Shown: positions 1-9,258 of the stretch, piece by piece
Layout of the letters: each line of letters begins with the position of its first letter
Position numbering within the stretch: the first letter of the stretch is position 1
Notes under the pieces: model-generated
Told to the model about the DNA's origin: nothing
The model's input: the letters and a program-made list of their open reading frames with translations, nothing else
Database searches by the model: none
Made by a program: the position numbers and the translations under genes
DNA from: Aliirhizobium wenxiniae
GTDB lineage: Bacteria > Pseudomonadota > Alphaproteobacteria > Rhizobiales > Rhizobiaceae
Length of the DNA: 64,000 nucleotides
NCBI RefSeq assembly: GCF_014201355.1
Contig: NZ_JACHEG010000002.1
Coordinates: 992,001 to 1,056,000 of the forward strand
Reading direction: 5' to 3'

Positions 1-90
1 TGCGATGTTTTCAGAAACGACGCGCAGGCGGGTGGACTGGGCTTCCATTCCACTGCCTGCGATCTTGAGCGAAGCGATCAAAGAGTCCAT
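1..90 (-). CDS. flgC: FlgC, flagellar basal-body rod protein (N-terminal part only)
   Basis: Only the first 30 codons lie in the window; the gene runs off the left edge. The leftward reading from the ATG at 90 gives MDSLIASLKIAGSGMEAQST, followed by a segment ending in VVSENIA, the conserved N-terminal helix of rod proteins. FlgC is a proximal rod subunit of the flagellar basal body in the periplasm. It starts 2 bases after the flgB stop codon, so the two are co-transcribed. Identification rests on the short N-terminus and on the flgB-flgC order that is standard in rhizobia. Confidence 0.85.
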   Translation of the reverse strand, partial: MDSLIASLKIAGSGMEAQSTRLRVVSENIA

Positions 91-92
91 TT

Positions 93-500
93 TTATTTAC
101 CCAATGCCGTCAGCATCATCCTGTTGATATTCTGAACGAGCAGCGTGTTCAGTTCGAACTGCCGCTTTACCTCGCCCATCTTCGACATTTCCGCTGCCAG
201 CGAGACAGTATTGCCGGATTCCTGAACGCCGATCTCCTGATTGAGCTTGGAGTCCTTCAGTTCAACCCGACCATTGCCGGCGATGTCCGCGGTCATGTGA
301 GCCGCATTCGTTCTGGCCATTTCCATCGACCCGAGACCACTTGCCGACTTGAGTTCGGCATCGAAAGGCGTCAAATCCTTGGAGACGTATTTCGGCGTGT
401 TGGCGTTGGCGATGTTTGTCGTCGTCACCTGCTGTCGAACGGACAGCCATTCCGCCTGCCGAGAGGCAAGCTCGAACAACTGAATCGGCTGCATGGTCAT
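93..500 (-). CDS. flgB: FlgB, flagellar basal-body rod protein
   Basis: 135-residue proximal rod subunit exported by the flagellar type III apparatus. The N-terminal region carries the rod-protein pattern, with TTTNIANANTPKYVSKD resembling the family NxANxxTPxY signature. I chose the ATG at 500 because GGAG lies 9 bases upstream; the longer open frame to 605 adds 35 residues that do not look like protein and would run into the flgF upstream region. Length fits FlgB. It is divergent from flgF, and both promoters must lie in 501-716. Confidence 0.93.
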   Translation of the reverse strand: MTMQPIQLFELASRQAEWLSVRQQVTTTNIANANTPKYVSKDLTPFDAELKSASGLGSMEMARTNAAHMTADIAGNGRVELKDSKLNQEIGVQESGNTVSLAAEMSKMGEVKRQFELNTLLVQNINRMMLTALGK

Positions 501-716
501 GGTTGTTCTCCATCTTGTTGTCCCGGACGCTAGAGAGACAATCTTGCGCGGGACTTGCGGTAGGCGTAGCCCGCAGATTTGCCGTATCCGCACGCATTTT
601 CCCACTCGCTAACCCAAACAGGTTCGCGCAAGCCCGGGCTCTTAACTGTCTCCTTCAAATCGCCACAGCTCTCCCGCGCGGGGGCATGCGCCGTATCCGT
701 AAATCAGGAGACATCC

Positions 717-1451
717 ATGCAATCCGGTATCTATGTCGGCATTTCCTCGCAGATCGCTCTCGAGCGTCGCCTCACCACGATCTCCGACAATATTGCCAAC
801 ATGAATACGGTCGGCTTTCGTTCGACTGAGGTGAAGTTCGATCAGATCCTCAGCCAGACCCAGAACGATAACAACACCAAGATCGCATTCGTTTCGCAGG
901 GCAATGACTATCTCTCCATGCGCAATGGCGAGCTCGAGCAGACCGGGAATTCGCTGGATTTCGCCGTCAAAGGCGACGCATGGTTCGCCATCCAGACTCC
1001 TCAAGGTCAGGTTCTGACACGCGACGGTCGGTTTTCCATGTCGCTTACGGGTGAACTCATTTCGACGAATGGCTACCCCGTTCTCGATGGCGGCGGCGCT
1101 CCGATCCAGCTCGATCCGCGAGCCCCGACACCAAAGGTCGGCCAGGACGGACGCATCATGCAGGGCGACCGTACCGTTGGACAGATCGGGGTATTCTCTG
1201 TCGACATCGACAAGGGCTTCTACCGCGCTGACAACAGCGGCATCATCCCCACCGACACGCCGCAGGCGGTCGTCGACACCATGGGTGTCGGCGTCATGCA
1301 GGGCTTCCTTGAACAGTCCAACGTCAACGCCATCGGCGAGATGACCCAGCTGATCCAGGTGAACCGCGCGTTCGAAAGCATTTCCTCGCTAATGAGCACC
1401 AGTGAAGACAACTTCTCATCTGCCATGAGGACGCTGGGCGGTAGCCAGTAG
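717..1451 (+). CDS. flgF: FlgF, flagellar basal-body rod protein
   Basis: 244 residues; a distal or proximal rod protein of the FlgE/F/G family exported to the periplasmic rod. The N-terminus from the ATG at 717 (MQSGIYVGISSQIALERRL) is followed by TISDNIANMNTVGFRS, the family flagellar-rod signature. The C-terminus has the matching helix with NVNAIGEMTQLIQVNRAFES. A good ribosome site (AGGAG) lies 6 bases before this ATG; the upstream in-frame 46 codons are rejected. It is the first gene of the rightward flagellar operon and is followed after 11 bases by fliI. Confidence 0.93.
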   Translation: MQSGIYVGISSQIALERRLTTISDNIANMNTVGFRSTEVKFDQILSQTQNDNNTKIAFVSQGNDYLSMRNGELEQTGNSLDFAVKGDAWFAIQTPQGQVLTRDGRFSMSLTGELISTNGYPVLDGGGAPIQLDPRAPTPKVGQDGRIMQGDRTVGQIGVFSVDIDKGFYRADNSGIIPTDTPQAVVDTMGVGVMQGFLEQSNVNAIGEMTQLIQVNRAFESISSLMSTSEDNFSSAMRTLGGSQ

Positions 1452-1462
1452 GACGCGCATAG

Positions 1463-2890
1463 ATGACGACGACGGCCCAATCCGATTTTCAGCCGGTTAG
1501 CGAACCGGTCGCCCAGCCAGTCGTGATGCCGCGACTGGAACGTCTGTCGGACATGGCGGCGCATTATGCAAATCCTTCGAGCGTCCTGTCCTGGGGCGGT
1601 CGGGTGAGGATGATCGCGGCCGGATATTACACCGTCAGCGGCCTTTCCAGACATGTTCGCCTTGGCGAATTCGTGTCGCATCAGAGTGCCACGGGCGCGC
1701 ATATGGGCGAAGTCGTGCGTGTCGAGCCCGATCTCATCTATGTCTGCCCTATCGAGCCGGGCGAACCGATCGGTGTTGGCGATCTCGTGCTGCGTACCGG
1801 TGAATTCCGGCTGGCTCCCAGCGACAGCTGGTGCGGCAGAACGATCAATTCACTCTGCAGACCGATCGACGGCAAAGGCCCACTGCGGGAAGGCTCGGTG
1901 CAGCGTTCGATCAACACCCTGCCTCCGCCATCCATGACCCGCAGGCGGGTCGATACCTCGTTCCGCACCGGCGTGAAGGCGATCGATATCTTCGCTCCTA
2001 TCTGTTACGGGCAGCGTCTGGGCATTTTCGCAGGTTCAGGCGTCGGCAAATCAACGCTTCTTTCGATGTTGGCAAAGGCCGATGCCTTCGACCGGGTGGT
2101 CATAACGCTGGTCGGCGAACGTGGCCGCGAAGTGCGCGAGTTCATCGAAGACACCCTGGGCGACAACGTGGCGAAGGCGGTGATCGTCGTCACCACCAGC
2201 GACGAAAGCCCGATGCTGCGCAAGATGGCACCGCTGGTGGGCATGACGATCGCGGAACATTTTCGTGATCAGGGACTGAACGTGCTGTTCATCGCCGACA
2301 GCGTGACGCGATTTGCGCATGCGATCCGCGAGGTCGCGATTGCCGCCGGCGAGCCGCCGGTCGCGCGAGGTTATCCGGCTTCAGTATTTACCGAGCTGCC
2401 GCGCCTTCTGGAACGTGCCGGCCCCGGCATCGAAGGCACGGGCACGATCACGGCGATCATCTCGATCCTCGTCGACGGCGACAATCACAACGACCCGATC
2501 GCCGACTCGACCCGCGGTATTCTTGACGGACATATCGTGCTCGACCGTGCACTTGCCGACGAAGGCCGGTATCCGCCGGTCAACCCGCTTTCCTCAATCT
2601 CGCGTCTCGCCCGCAAGGCATGGACTGGGGATCAGGAACGACTGGTCTCCAGATTGAAGGGGCTGATCAGCGTTTACGAGGAGACAAAGGATCTTCGACT
2701 TATCGGTGGCTACAGGCCCGGCGCGGATCCCGATCTGGACATGGCCGTCAAGCAGGTGCCGATCATCTATGACGTGCTGAAGCAATCACCTGGCGATGCG
2801 GCGGTCATCGACGCCTATACCGAACTCGCCAATGCCCTGAAGGCATCTCTCAGCAATACCAATCGCCCAATGCCGGCAGGAAAGAGATGA
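1463..2890 (+). CDS. fliI: FliI, flagellum-specific export ATPase
   Basis: 475 residues. FliI is the cytoplasmic ATPase that energises substrate delivery to the flagellar type III export gate. The Walker A motif GSGVGKST is at residues 191-198, Walker B is in the NVLFIADSVTRFA stretch, and the F1-type beta-subunit-like core continues to the C-terminus. Length is typical of FliI. The stop overlaps the ATG of the next gene (ATGA at 2887-2890), so the two are translationally coupled. A FliI assignment rather than an F1 beta subunit follows from the flgF and motA context. Confidence 0.95.
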   Translation: MTTTAQSDFQPVSEPVAQPVVMPRLERLSDMAAHYANPSSVLSWGGRVRMIAAGYYTVSGLSRHVRLGEFVSHQSATGAHMGEVVRVEPDLIYVCPIEPGEPIGVGDLVLRTGEFRLAPSDSWCGRTINSLCRPIDGKGPLREGSVQRSINTLPPPSMTRRRVDTSFRTGVKAIDIFAPICYGQRLGIFAGSGVGKSTLLSMLAKADAFDRVVITLVGERGREVREFIEDTLGDNVAKAVIVVTTSDESPMLRKMAPLVGMTIAEHFRDQGLNVLFIADSVTRFAHAIREVAIAAGEPPVARGYPASVFTELPRLLERAGPGIEGTGTITAIISILVDGDNHNDPIADSTRGILDGHIVLDRALADEGRYPPVNPLSSISRLARKAWTGDQERLVSRLKGLISVYEETKDLRLIGGYRPGADPDLDMAVKQVPIIYDVLKQSPGDAAVIDAYTELANALKASLSNTNRPMPAGKR

Positions 2891-3462
2891 GTATGAAAAC
2901 CAGGCTCTTTGATAAAACCAGATCCGGCAGGCATCAAACCTCAGGGCCGGCAACGACTTTAGAAAAGCCGATCGACCGCTGGCTTGTCGCCTCGCTGGTG
3001 GGATTTTCGATGTTGTGCGCTGCCTTTCCCTGGTACGTTTTCTTCAACCAGGAGAAATTCGGGGTCAACGTAGCCGGCTGGGAAGGGCTTCGCGACGTTC
3101 GCCACGCGCGTCCAGCCGGTGAGTCCGGCATCGGCGCAATGCGCGATCCGCAGCAGGACGAAGTCGAGCGCGCACTTCTGCGCGAGATGGAAACCGACCG
3201 ACTGACCACCGCTGCAATACCGTCGACGCCATCCGGAAACGGGTCGGATGCAGGCGGCTTCGAAGATCAGGCGTTTCCCGGCGGCACGGAATTCAAGCTG
3301 CTGCATGTTGCCAACGGCCGCGCCCTGATCGAAAACGGCAACGGCATTTTTCTCGTCCAGATCGGCTCGAAGCTTCCTGATAGCTCGCGTCTGGCAGGCT
3401 TGCGGCAACGCAACGGCAAATGGGAAATCGTGACCTCGGCAGGCAAGGTCTATGGCGAATAG
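2887..3462 (+). CDS. flagellar-operon protein with one membrane segment, function unknown
   Basis: 191 residues. One hydrophobic segment at about residues 33-53 (WLVASLVGFSMLCAAFPWYV) follows a basic N-terminus. This predicts an inner-membrane protein with a periplasmic C-terminal domain of about 135 residues. The middle is acidic and low in complexity (GNGSDAGGFEDQ). The C-terminal region (about residues 135-190), with FLVQIGSKLPDSSRLAGLRQ, resembles a small beta domain. It overlaps fliI by 4 bases and precedes motA by 127 bases. Rhizobia carry a conserved unnamed flagellar protein here; its job is not known to me. FliJ, the usual partner at this place, is a coiled coil and does not match. 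Confidence 0.75.
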   Translation: MSMKTRLFDKTRSGRHQTSGPATTLEKPIDRWLVASLVGFSMLCAAFPWYVFFNQEKFGVNVAGWEGLRDVRHARPAGESGIGAMRDPQQDEVERALLREMETDRLTTAAIPSTPSGNGSDAGGFEDQAFPGGTEFKLLHVANGRALIENGNGIFLVQIGSKLPDSSRLAGLRQRNGKWEIVTSAGKVYGE

Positions 3463-3535
3463 CTGCCCCGGATCTTCTCAGCGGCGTTCGAGGCCATTTG
3501 GCCGCATCGACCCGCGAACTACAACAGTCTCACGC

Positions 3536-3549
3536 AAGGCAGCTGCCTT
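3536..3549. repeat. 14-bp perfect palindrome upstream of motA
   Basis: AAGGCAGCTGCCTT reads the same on both strands. It lies 40 bases before the motA start, in the 127-base gap after the unnamed flagellar gene. It could be a protein-binding site or chance; no T-run follows it, so it is not a terminator. Confidence 0.4.
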
Positions 3550-3589
3550 ATCGGTTTAGTCTAGGACAAGCGTTGGATACGAGCTTACA

Positions 3590-4462
3590 ATGAATCTTAT
3601 TATCGGATTTGTCATCACGGTCGGCTGTATCATTGGCGGCTACATGGCCATGGGCGGGCATGTTGCGCTCCTCATGCAGCCGTTCGAATTGGTCGTCATC
3701 GGTGGTGCGGGCGTCGGCAGCTTCATCATGGCGAACCCGATGAAGGTGCTCAAGGATTCCGGCAAGGCGATCGGCGAGATCTTCAAGAATGCCGTTCCCA
3801 AGGAGCGGGCCTATCTCGAAGTGCTCGGCGTGCTTTATTCGTTGATGCGCGACCTGCGCACCAAATCACGTAACGAGATCGAAGCGCATATCGACAATCC
3901 CGCAGAATCGCCGATCTTCCAGTCAGCGCCATCCGTTCTGAAGGATACCGAACTTACCTCCTTCATCTGTGACTATGTCCGACTGATCATCATCGGCAAC
4001 GCGCGCTCCCACGAGATCGAAGCGTTGATGGACGAAGAGATCGAGACGATCCTTCATGATCGCTTGAAGCCGTATCATTCGATCCAGCTGATGGGCGACG
4101 CATTCCCCGCGCTCGGCATCATCGCTGCGGTTCTCGGCGTCATCAAGGCGATGAGCCATATCAATGAATCTCCCGAGGTTCTCGGCGGTCTGATTGGCGC
4201 GGCTCTCGTCGGCACGATGCTCGGCATCTTCCTTTCCTACTGCCTGTGCAACCCGATCGTCTCGCAGATCAAGATCGTGCGCACCAAGCAGCACCGGCTC
4301 TACATCATCGTCAAGCAGACCCTGCTTGCCTACATGAATGGTTCGGTACCGCAGGTGGCGCTCGAATATGGCCGTAAGACGATCTCCTCCTCCGACCGTC
4401 CGTCGATCGACTCGGTCGAGCAGGAAATGATGAAGCCCGGCGGCGACACAAAGGCGGCGTGA
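3590..4462 (+). CDS. motA: MotA, flagellar motor stator subunit
   Basis: 290 residues. MotA forms with MotB the proton channel of the stator. Two N-terminal hydrophobic segments (from residue 2, and [17 protein letters not shown]) and two C-terminal ones ([20 protein letters not shown] and [20 protein letters not shown]) flank a cytoplasmic loop. That loop contains [15 protein letters not shown], which holds the Arg and Glu used by MotA to contact the rotor. motB is not adjacent, which is normal in rhizobia. The stop codon overlaps the start region of fliM. Confidence 0.95.
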   Translation: MNLIIGFVITVGCIIGGYMAMGGHVALLMQPFELVVIGGAGVGSFIMANPMKVLKDSGKAIGEIFKNAVPKERAYLEVLGVLYSLMRDLRTKSRNEIEAHIDNPAESPIFQSAPSVLKDTELTSFICDYVRLIIIGNARSHEIEALMDEEIETILHDRLKPYHSIQLMGDAFPALGIIAAVLGVIKAMSHINESPEVLGGLIGAALVGTMLGIFLSYCLCNPIVSQIKIVRTKQHRLYIIVKQTLLAYMNGSVPQVALEYGRKTISSSDRPSIDSVEQEMMKPGGDTKAA

Positions 4463-4467
4463 CCCCA

Positions 4468-5421
4468 ATGACCAGCAACAACCAAGCTTCGCAAGCACAG
4501 CCCGCCATGGAGCGGGCTCTCCTGGCCCGGCTGACAGGGTCGCTCGGTGACCAGAAAACGCTGGAACGCCTGGCACAGGATTTCGGTACCCTCTATCAGA
4601 GCTTTCTTCCGGACGTGCTGCAGAGCGAGCTCGGACTTTCGGTCGAAGTTATCTTCGCCGGATACAGATCCGGCCTGATGAGTGAACTGGTTGGCAGGCT
4701 GGGCGACAATGTCGTGTTGGCCGATGCAACCTTGCGCAACTGGTGCCCGAAATTCGTCATCGCCTGCGACAATGCCTTCGTCATCACGCTGATGGAAAAC
4801 ATGCTCGGCGCAACGCCGGATTCGATTTTCCAACCGCCGCGCCGGGCTCTGTCACAGATCGAGCTGGATCTTTCGACGATGGTCTTCGACAAGATAGCTC
4901 AGGTACTGCGCTCCGGTGTGAACGCACCGGGCGGCTTCGAAACGACGATCGAGAGGCCTCACAATGCCGATGCAAGGCCCATGCTGGAGGATGAAGAGGC
5001 CGATCCCTTCGCCATGTCCATCCGGGTCGAGCTGAAGCTAGGCAAGATCGCTTCCGAATTCTTCCTCGTCGTCCCGCAGAAATATCTGCTCAAGACGACC
5101 ATTACACTGCCGAAATCGAAGGGTGACTTCTCCCGCGAGCAGGATGCCTGGTCGGAAAGCATGTCCGAGCAGGTTCGCCGATCAAGGGTAACGCTGGAAG
5201 CCAAGATTTCCCTTGAGTCGCTGACACTCGAGACGATTTCCAAGCTTGTGGCAGGCGACGTGATTGCCTTCCGAGACAAGGAAGAGATCATCGTTGATGT
5301 CAGTGCCAATGGCCGCGAGATGTATAACTGCGAGTTCGGCAGAAGCGGCGAGAACTACACCGTCCGCGTCAAGGACAATGTGAGCAACGAAAACGACATT
5401 TTGAAACATCTGCTTGGCTAG
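4468..5421 (+). CDS. fliM: FliM, flagellar motor switch protein
   Basis: About 317 residues. FliM is the C-ring protein that binds CheY-P and sets rotation direction. The C-terminal quarter, with SLETLTLETISKLVAGDVIAF-like spacing, is the SpoA/surface-presentation domain shared with FliN. The N-terminal sequence is divergent from the enteric LSQxEIDALL CheY-binding motif, as is common in rhizobial FliM. The start is uncertain: a GTG at 4459 overlaps the motA stop, and the ATG at 4468 is the conservative choice. Gene order motA-fliM-fliN-fliG supports the call. Confidence 0.88.
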   Translation: MTSNNQASQAQPAMERALLARLTGSLGDQKTLERLAQDFGTLYQSFLPDVLQSELGLSVEVIFAGYRSGLMSELVGRLGDNVVLADATLRNWCPKFVIACDNAFVITLMENMLGATPDSIFQPPRRALSQIELDLSTMVFDKIAQVLRSGVNAPGGFETTIERPHNADARPMLEDEEADPFAMSIRVELKLGKIASEFFLVVPQKYLLKTTITLPKSKGDFSREQDAWSESMSEQVRRSRVTLEAKISLESLTLETISKLVAGDVIAFRDKEEIIVDVSANGREMYNCEFGRSGENYTVRVKDNVSNENDILKHLLG

Positions 5422-5492
5422 GGCAGCGGACCTCCGGGGCTTGGTGGAAAAACACCGATAGTCGATAGATTTGGAACGGGAATGCTAATTTC

Positions 5493-6071
5493 ATGGCGAC
5501 AAAGAAGACAGCTTCGACGGAAGAAAATGAACTGAACCCATCGGATTCGGACTTCGATTTCGACAATGCGGTCAACGAACTCCGTGGCGTGATGAAACAC
5601 GATGCCGACGGTACGGCGCCGGCAGCTGACGACAGTTTCGGCTTCGACTTTCCGGCCGGCGGCGAAACGAACTCCGAATTGCCTTCATTCGGCGACGTTG
5701 CCACCACGAGCGATTTTGGCGGTGACAACGACTTCGGGGCAAGCAGCGATTTCGGTGGGAGCAGCGATTTCGACTACTCCATGCCCGAAAGCCAGCCGAC
5801 TGCAGGCTCAGGGCTGAACAGCAACCTCGATCTCATCATGGATATCCCCATCGATGTTCATGTTGTGCTCGGAACCAGTCGCATTTCGGTGTCGAATCTG
5901 ATGAACCTTCAGGAAGGCGCCGTCGTGGCGCTCGACAAGAAGATCGGCGAACCAGTCGATATCACCGTCAACGGGCGTCGCATTGCCCGTGGTGAGATCA
6001 CGGTTCTCGAAGACGACGACACCCGCTTCGGTGTGAAGCTCATTGAAGTCATGAGCTCCAAAACTTCCTGA
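5493..6071 (+). CDS. fliN: FliN, flagellar motor switch protein
   Basis: 192 residues. The C-terminal 80 residues are a SpoA domain ([20 protein letters not shown], then [18 protein letters not shown] and [18 protein letters not shown]), the part that builds the base of the C-ring. The N-terminal 100 residues are an acidic, Gly/Asp/Ser-rich extension containing the repeated unit SSDFGG. FliN of enteric bacteria is about 137 residues, so this is the extended alphaproteobacterial form. It lies 71 bases after fliM and 33 bases before fliG. Confidence 0.93.
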   Translation: MATKKTASTEENELNPSDSDFDFDNAVNELRGVMKHDADGTAPAADDSFGFDFPAGGETNSELPSFGDVATTSDFGGDNDFGASSDFGGSSDFDYSMPESQPTAGSGLNSNLDLIMDIPIDVHVVLGTSRISVSNLMNLQEGAVVALDKKIGEPVDITVNGRRIARGEITVLEDDDTRFGVKLIEVMSSKTS

Positions 6072-6104
6072 TCCAGGAAGTCGGAAGCAAAGAGGAAAAA
6101 GACC

Positions 6105-7148
6105 ATGATGGACTTTGAAGACTTCGGCGGGGCATTGACAGACAAACCTCTTTCCCAGGCGGAAAAGGCAGCAGCAGTGCTGCTCGCCATGGGAAAGAAT
6201 GTCGCCGGAAAGCTGCTCAAATTTTTCACCCAGGCCGAACTGCAGGCAATCATCGCCGCGGCGCAAACATTGCGCACCATTCCGCCGAATGAACTTGCAC
6301 AGCTCGTCAACGAATTCGAAGACCTGTTCACCGAAGGTGCAGGCCTTATGGACAACGCCAAGGTCATCGAGAGCATTCTCGAGGCTGGCCTTACCCCGGA
6401 AGAAGTCGACAGCCTTCTCGGTCGACGTATGGCTTTCCAGTCTTACGAAGAGTCCATCTGGGACCGGTTGCAGGAAGCCGATCCCGATTTCATCGCGACT
6501 TTCCTGATGCGCGAACATCCGCAGACCGTGGCCTACATCCTTTCGATGCTGCCGTCCGGTTTCGGTGCAAAGGTGCTGCTGAAACTGCCCGACGGCCAGC
6601 GCGCGGACATCATGAACCGCACGGTGAACCTGAAGAACGTCAATCCGAAGGCTGCGCAGATCATCGAGAACAAGGTCGTCGACCTGATTACCGAGATCGA
6701 ACGCGAGAAGAACTCCGTCGGCCCGATGAAGGTCGCGGAACTGATGAACGAGCTGACCAAGCCCGACGTCGATACGCTGCTCAACTCTCTCGAGGAGATC
6801 AGCCAGGATGCCGTTGCCAAGGTTCGTCCGAAGATCTTCCTCTTCGAAGATATTCTCCTCATGCCGCAGCGCAGCCGCGTGCTGCTCTTGAACGACATCT
6901 CCGGCGAAGTGCTGACGATGGCGCTCAGAACCTCTTCTGCGCAGCTGCGCGAAAGTGTGCTGTCGTCGATCAGCCCGCGTTCTCGCCGCATGATCGAATC
7001 CGATCTGCAGGTCGAGATGCCCGGCACCAATCCGCGCGAAATCGCGATTGCACGCCGCGCCATCGCACAGGAAGCGTTGCGCCTCGCCAATTCGGGCCAG
7101 ATCATTCTCAAGGATCCCGAAGCCCAGGCAGAGGGAGCGGCGGCCTGA
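6105..7148 (+). CDS. fliG: FliG, flagellar motor switch protein
   Basis: 347 residues. FliG is the C-ring subunit that links the MS-ring protein FliF to FliM and meets MotA. The order is an N-terminal domain (LSQAEKAAAVLLAMGKNVAG), a middle domain with EHPQTVAYILSMLPSG, matching the family EHPQT motif, and a C-terminal torque domain with FEDILLMPQRSRVLLLNDIS and charged residues at ALRTSSAQLRESVLSSISPR. It is preceded by a GAGGAAAAA ribosome site. A strong hairpin follows 20 bases after its stop. Confidence 0.95.
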   Translation: MMDFEDFGGALTDKPLSQAEKAAAVLLAMGKNVAGKLLKFFTQAELQAIIAAAQTLRTIPPNELAQLVNEFEDLFTEGAGLMDNAKVIESILEAGLTPEEVDSLLGRRMAFQSYEESIWDRLQEADPDFIATFLMREHPQTVAYILSMLPSGFGAKVLLKLPDGQRADIMNRTVNLKNVNPKAAQIIENKVVDLITEIEREKNSVGPMKVAELMNELTKPDVDTLLNSLEEISQDAVAKVRPKIFLFEDILLMPQRSRVLLLNDISGEVLTMALRTSSAQLRESVLSSISPRSRRMIESDLQVEMPGTNPREIAIARRAIAQEALRLANSGQIILKDPEAQAEGAAA

Positions 7149-7168
7149 ACGAGGCCCTGATAACAATC

Positions 7169-7192
7169 CCGCGCGCCCGGTTCGGCGCGCGG
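7169..7192 (+). other. strong hairpin between fliG and flhB
   Basis: CCGCGCGCC at 7169-7177 pairs perfectly with GGCGCGCGG at 7184-7192 around a 6-base loop. There is no T-run after it, so it is not a classical intrinsic terminator. It sits in the 258-base gap between fliG and flhB and could protect the upstream transcript or attenuate flhB. Confidence 0.5.
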
Positions 7193-7406
7193 CACCATGC
7201 CGGTCGCTGTTGATAACCGCGATACCGCCGGGGCTGAACGATTGCCCCTTTTCGATCCCATGAATAATGTCTGATGACCGCTTGCGTATCGGTGCGGAAA
7301 CCTCGGGTTTCCTATCGATGCATCGTTATAGGTTTCTGCAGCATCCCTTTTGCGGGGAACGACTGCAGGTTTCGGGGTCTGCTCCAGGGCCGTCAGGAAG
7401 GCGCTC

Positions 7407-8486
7407 GTGTCCGACGATCAGGACAAGGACAGTAAAACAGAAGACCCGACAGAGAAAAAGATTCGGGACGCGATGGCCGAGGGTAATACTCCCTCCTCAC
7501 GCGAAGTCCCTATCTTCGCGTCGTCTCTCGCCTTCTACATCTATCTGGTCTTCTTCCTTCCGACGGGTGCAGCCAGGCTGGCGGAAACATTGCGCGATTT
7601 GCTTGAACAGCCGGATCAATGGCGAATGCAGACCGCCAACGATCTCGTCTCACTGTTTGTCCGCCTGATGTGGGATGCAAGCGCGATGCTGCTTCCGGTG
7701 GCGGTTCTGTTCATCATATTCGGACTGGGATCCAACTTTGCCCAGCACATGCCGGAATTCGTGCTGAAGCGTATAACGCCCCAGTTCAACCGGATCTCGC
7801 CGATAAAAGGATGGAAGCGCCTTTTCAGCATGGCGGGACTGGTCGAATTCGGCAAATCGATGTTCAAGATCATCGTCGTTTCGATCGTGATGGTTCTGGT
7901 TCTGCGAAGCGATTACTTCCGCTCGCTCGATGCCCTCTTCTCCGATCCCCAGGTGATGCTCGTCGAGATGATGGCGATCATGAAGAAAATCATGATCATA
8001 ATCCTGTTTGCGACCGGCATTCTTGCCATCGCCGACTACATGTGGACGCGCCATCACTGGTATTCGAACATGCGAATGACCAAGCAGGAAGTGAAGGACG
8101 AATTCAAGCAGTCACAGGGCGATCCGCTGATCAAGGCTCGCATCCGCTCCATCGGCCGCGATCGCGCGCGGCGGCGGATGATGACCAATGTTCCTCGCGC
8201 CACGCTCGTGATCACCAATCCTACTCACTATGCGGTGGCACTCCGTTATGCCCAGGGAGAAAGTGAAGCTCCAATCGTGGTCGCGAAAGGCCAGGATCTG
8301 GTCGCATTGAAGATCCGCGAAGTGGCGCAGCAGAACAATATCCCAATCTTCGAGGATCCGCCGCTGGCGCGTTCGATGTTCGCACAGGTCACCGTCGATG
8401 GCGTCATCCCGCCGCCCTTCTACAAGGCCGTTGCCGAACTTATCCATCGTGTCTATGCGGCAAGGGCGAAACGCGGCCGGCGATAA
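7407..8486 (+). CDS. flhB: FlhB, flagellar export switch protein
   Basis: 359 residues from the GTG at 7407, chosen because AGGAAGG lies 5 bases upstream and the protein then begins with the usual [21 protein letters not shown]. FlhB is an inner-membrane component of the type III export gate that switches substrate class. Four hydrophobic segments occupy roughly residues 30-210. The autocleavage motif NPTH is present in [14 protein letters not shown]. The cytoplasmic domain follows to a basic C-terminus (RAKRGRR). The earlier ATG at 7350 adds 19 residues without support. Confidence 0.93.
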   Translation: MSDDQDKDSKTEDPTEKKIRDAMAEGNTPSSREVPIFASSLAFYIYLVFFLPTGAARLAETLRDLLEQPDQWRMQTANDLVSLFVRLMWDASAMLLPVAVLFIIFGLGSNFAQHMPEFVLKRITPQFNRISPIKGWKRLFSMAGLVEFGKSMFKIIVVSIVMVLVLRSDYFRSLDALFSDPQVMLVEMMAIMKKIMIIILFATGILAIADYMWTRHHWYSNMRMTKQEVKDEFKQSQGDPLIKARIRSIGRDRARRRMMTNVPRATLVITNPTHYAVALRYAQGESEAPIVVAKGQDLVALKIREVAQQNNIPIFEDPPLARSMFAQVTVDGVIPPPFYKAVAELIHRVYAARAKRGRR

Positions 8487-8499
8487 GCGGCAGAAGAAA

Positions 8500-9246
8500 T
8501 CAGGTGATGTAGCCGAGCCTGATCGCCTTTGCGATCGCCTGGATACGGTTGACGGAATCGAGCTTGATCGTCGCCGAACCGAGATAGGCATTTACGGTGT
8601 GGACCGAAAGGCCGAGCTTTTCGGCAATCTCTTCGCTGATGCGACCATCGCCCGCCAATTGCAGGCAGGCAATTTCCCGCTCACTGAGCGATTCCGCCGG
8701 AACGCTGCGCCGCTCGTCCAACGCCAGCAGATCCATCATGATCTGGCAGCTTTCCACATGCTGATCGATCACGGATCCCGCATCAAGCGTGAGATGGTCG
8801 GCGAAGAACGCAACGTAACCGTTCCCGAGAGCACCTAAGCGCACGGGGAAAACGACGCCCGAAAACGGCAGTACAGCGGTCTCAAGTCGCCGGATAAGCG
8901 GTGAAAACTCGCCTGCATCCATGGTGCTGCCGGAACCATTTCCACTCCATACCAGAGGGAGAAGCGACATCTCGACATGGTCGAGCAATGTCTCTTCGAA
9001 CTCTCGGAGAAGCCGGTTGCTGTTTTCAACCGCGTTCGGCCCCCAGTTCTCCAGCTCACAAACCAGCTTTCGCTTATTCGGAAGCCCGGCTCCCGAGATC
9101 CGGAAAACAGCAAAATTACGAGCCTTGAGGCTTTTCTGCATGGCGACGAGTTTCGGAAAGATATCCGATCTGCTCGATCCACGCTGCAAGCGGAGATGTT
9201 GAACGCTCCCCGGTCCGTCAGCGGTGCCGCCTCGCGAATAGCCCAT
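8500..9246 (-). CDS. visR: VisR, LuxR-family motility regulator
   Basis: 248 residues. The C-terminal LuxR-type helix-turn-helix (about residues 185-245) contains LSEREIACLQLAGDGRISEE and LGLSVHTVNAYLGSATIKL; the N-terminal 170 residues are a ligand-binding-like domain. In Sinorhizobium meliloti VisN and VisR act together as the master regulator above Rem and the flagellar genes. Here visR follows visN by 12 bases on the same strand and is convergent with flhB (13-base gap). The pairing and the position between fliF and flhB distinguish it from quorum-sensing LuxR proteins. Confidence 0.9.
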   Translation of the reverse strand: MGYSRGGTADGPGSVQHLRLQRGSSRSDIFPKLVAMQKSLKARNFAVFRISGAGLPNKRKLVCELENWGPNAVENSNRLLREFEETLLDHVEMSLLPLVWSGNGSGSTMDAGEFSPLIRRLETAVLPFSGVVFPVRLGALGNGYVAFFADHLTLDAGSVIDQHVESCQIMMDLLALDERRSVPAESLSEREIACLQLAGDGRISEEIAEKLGLSVHTVNAYLGSATIKLDSVNRIQAIAKAIRLGYIT

Positions 9247-9258
9247 TCCGTTGCCGCC

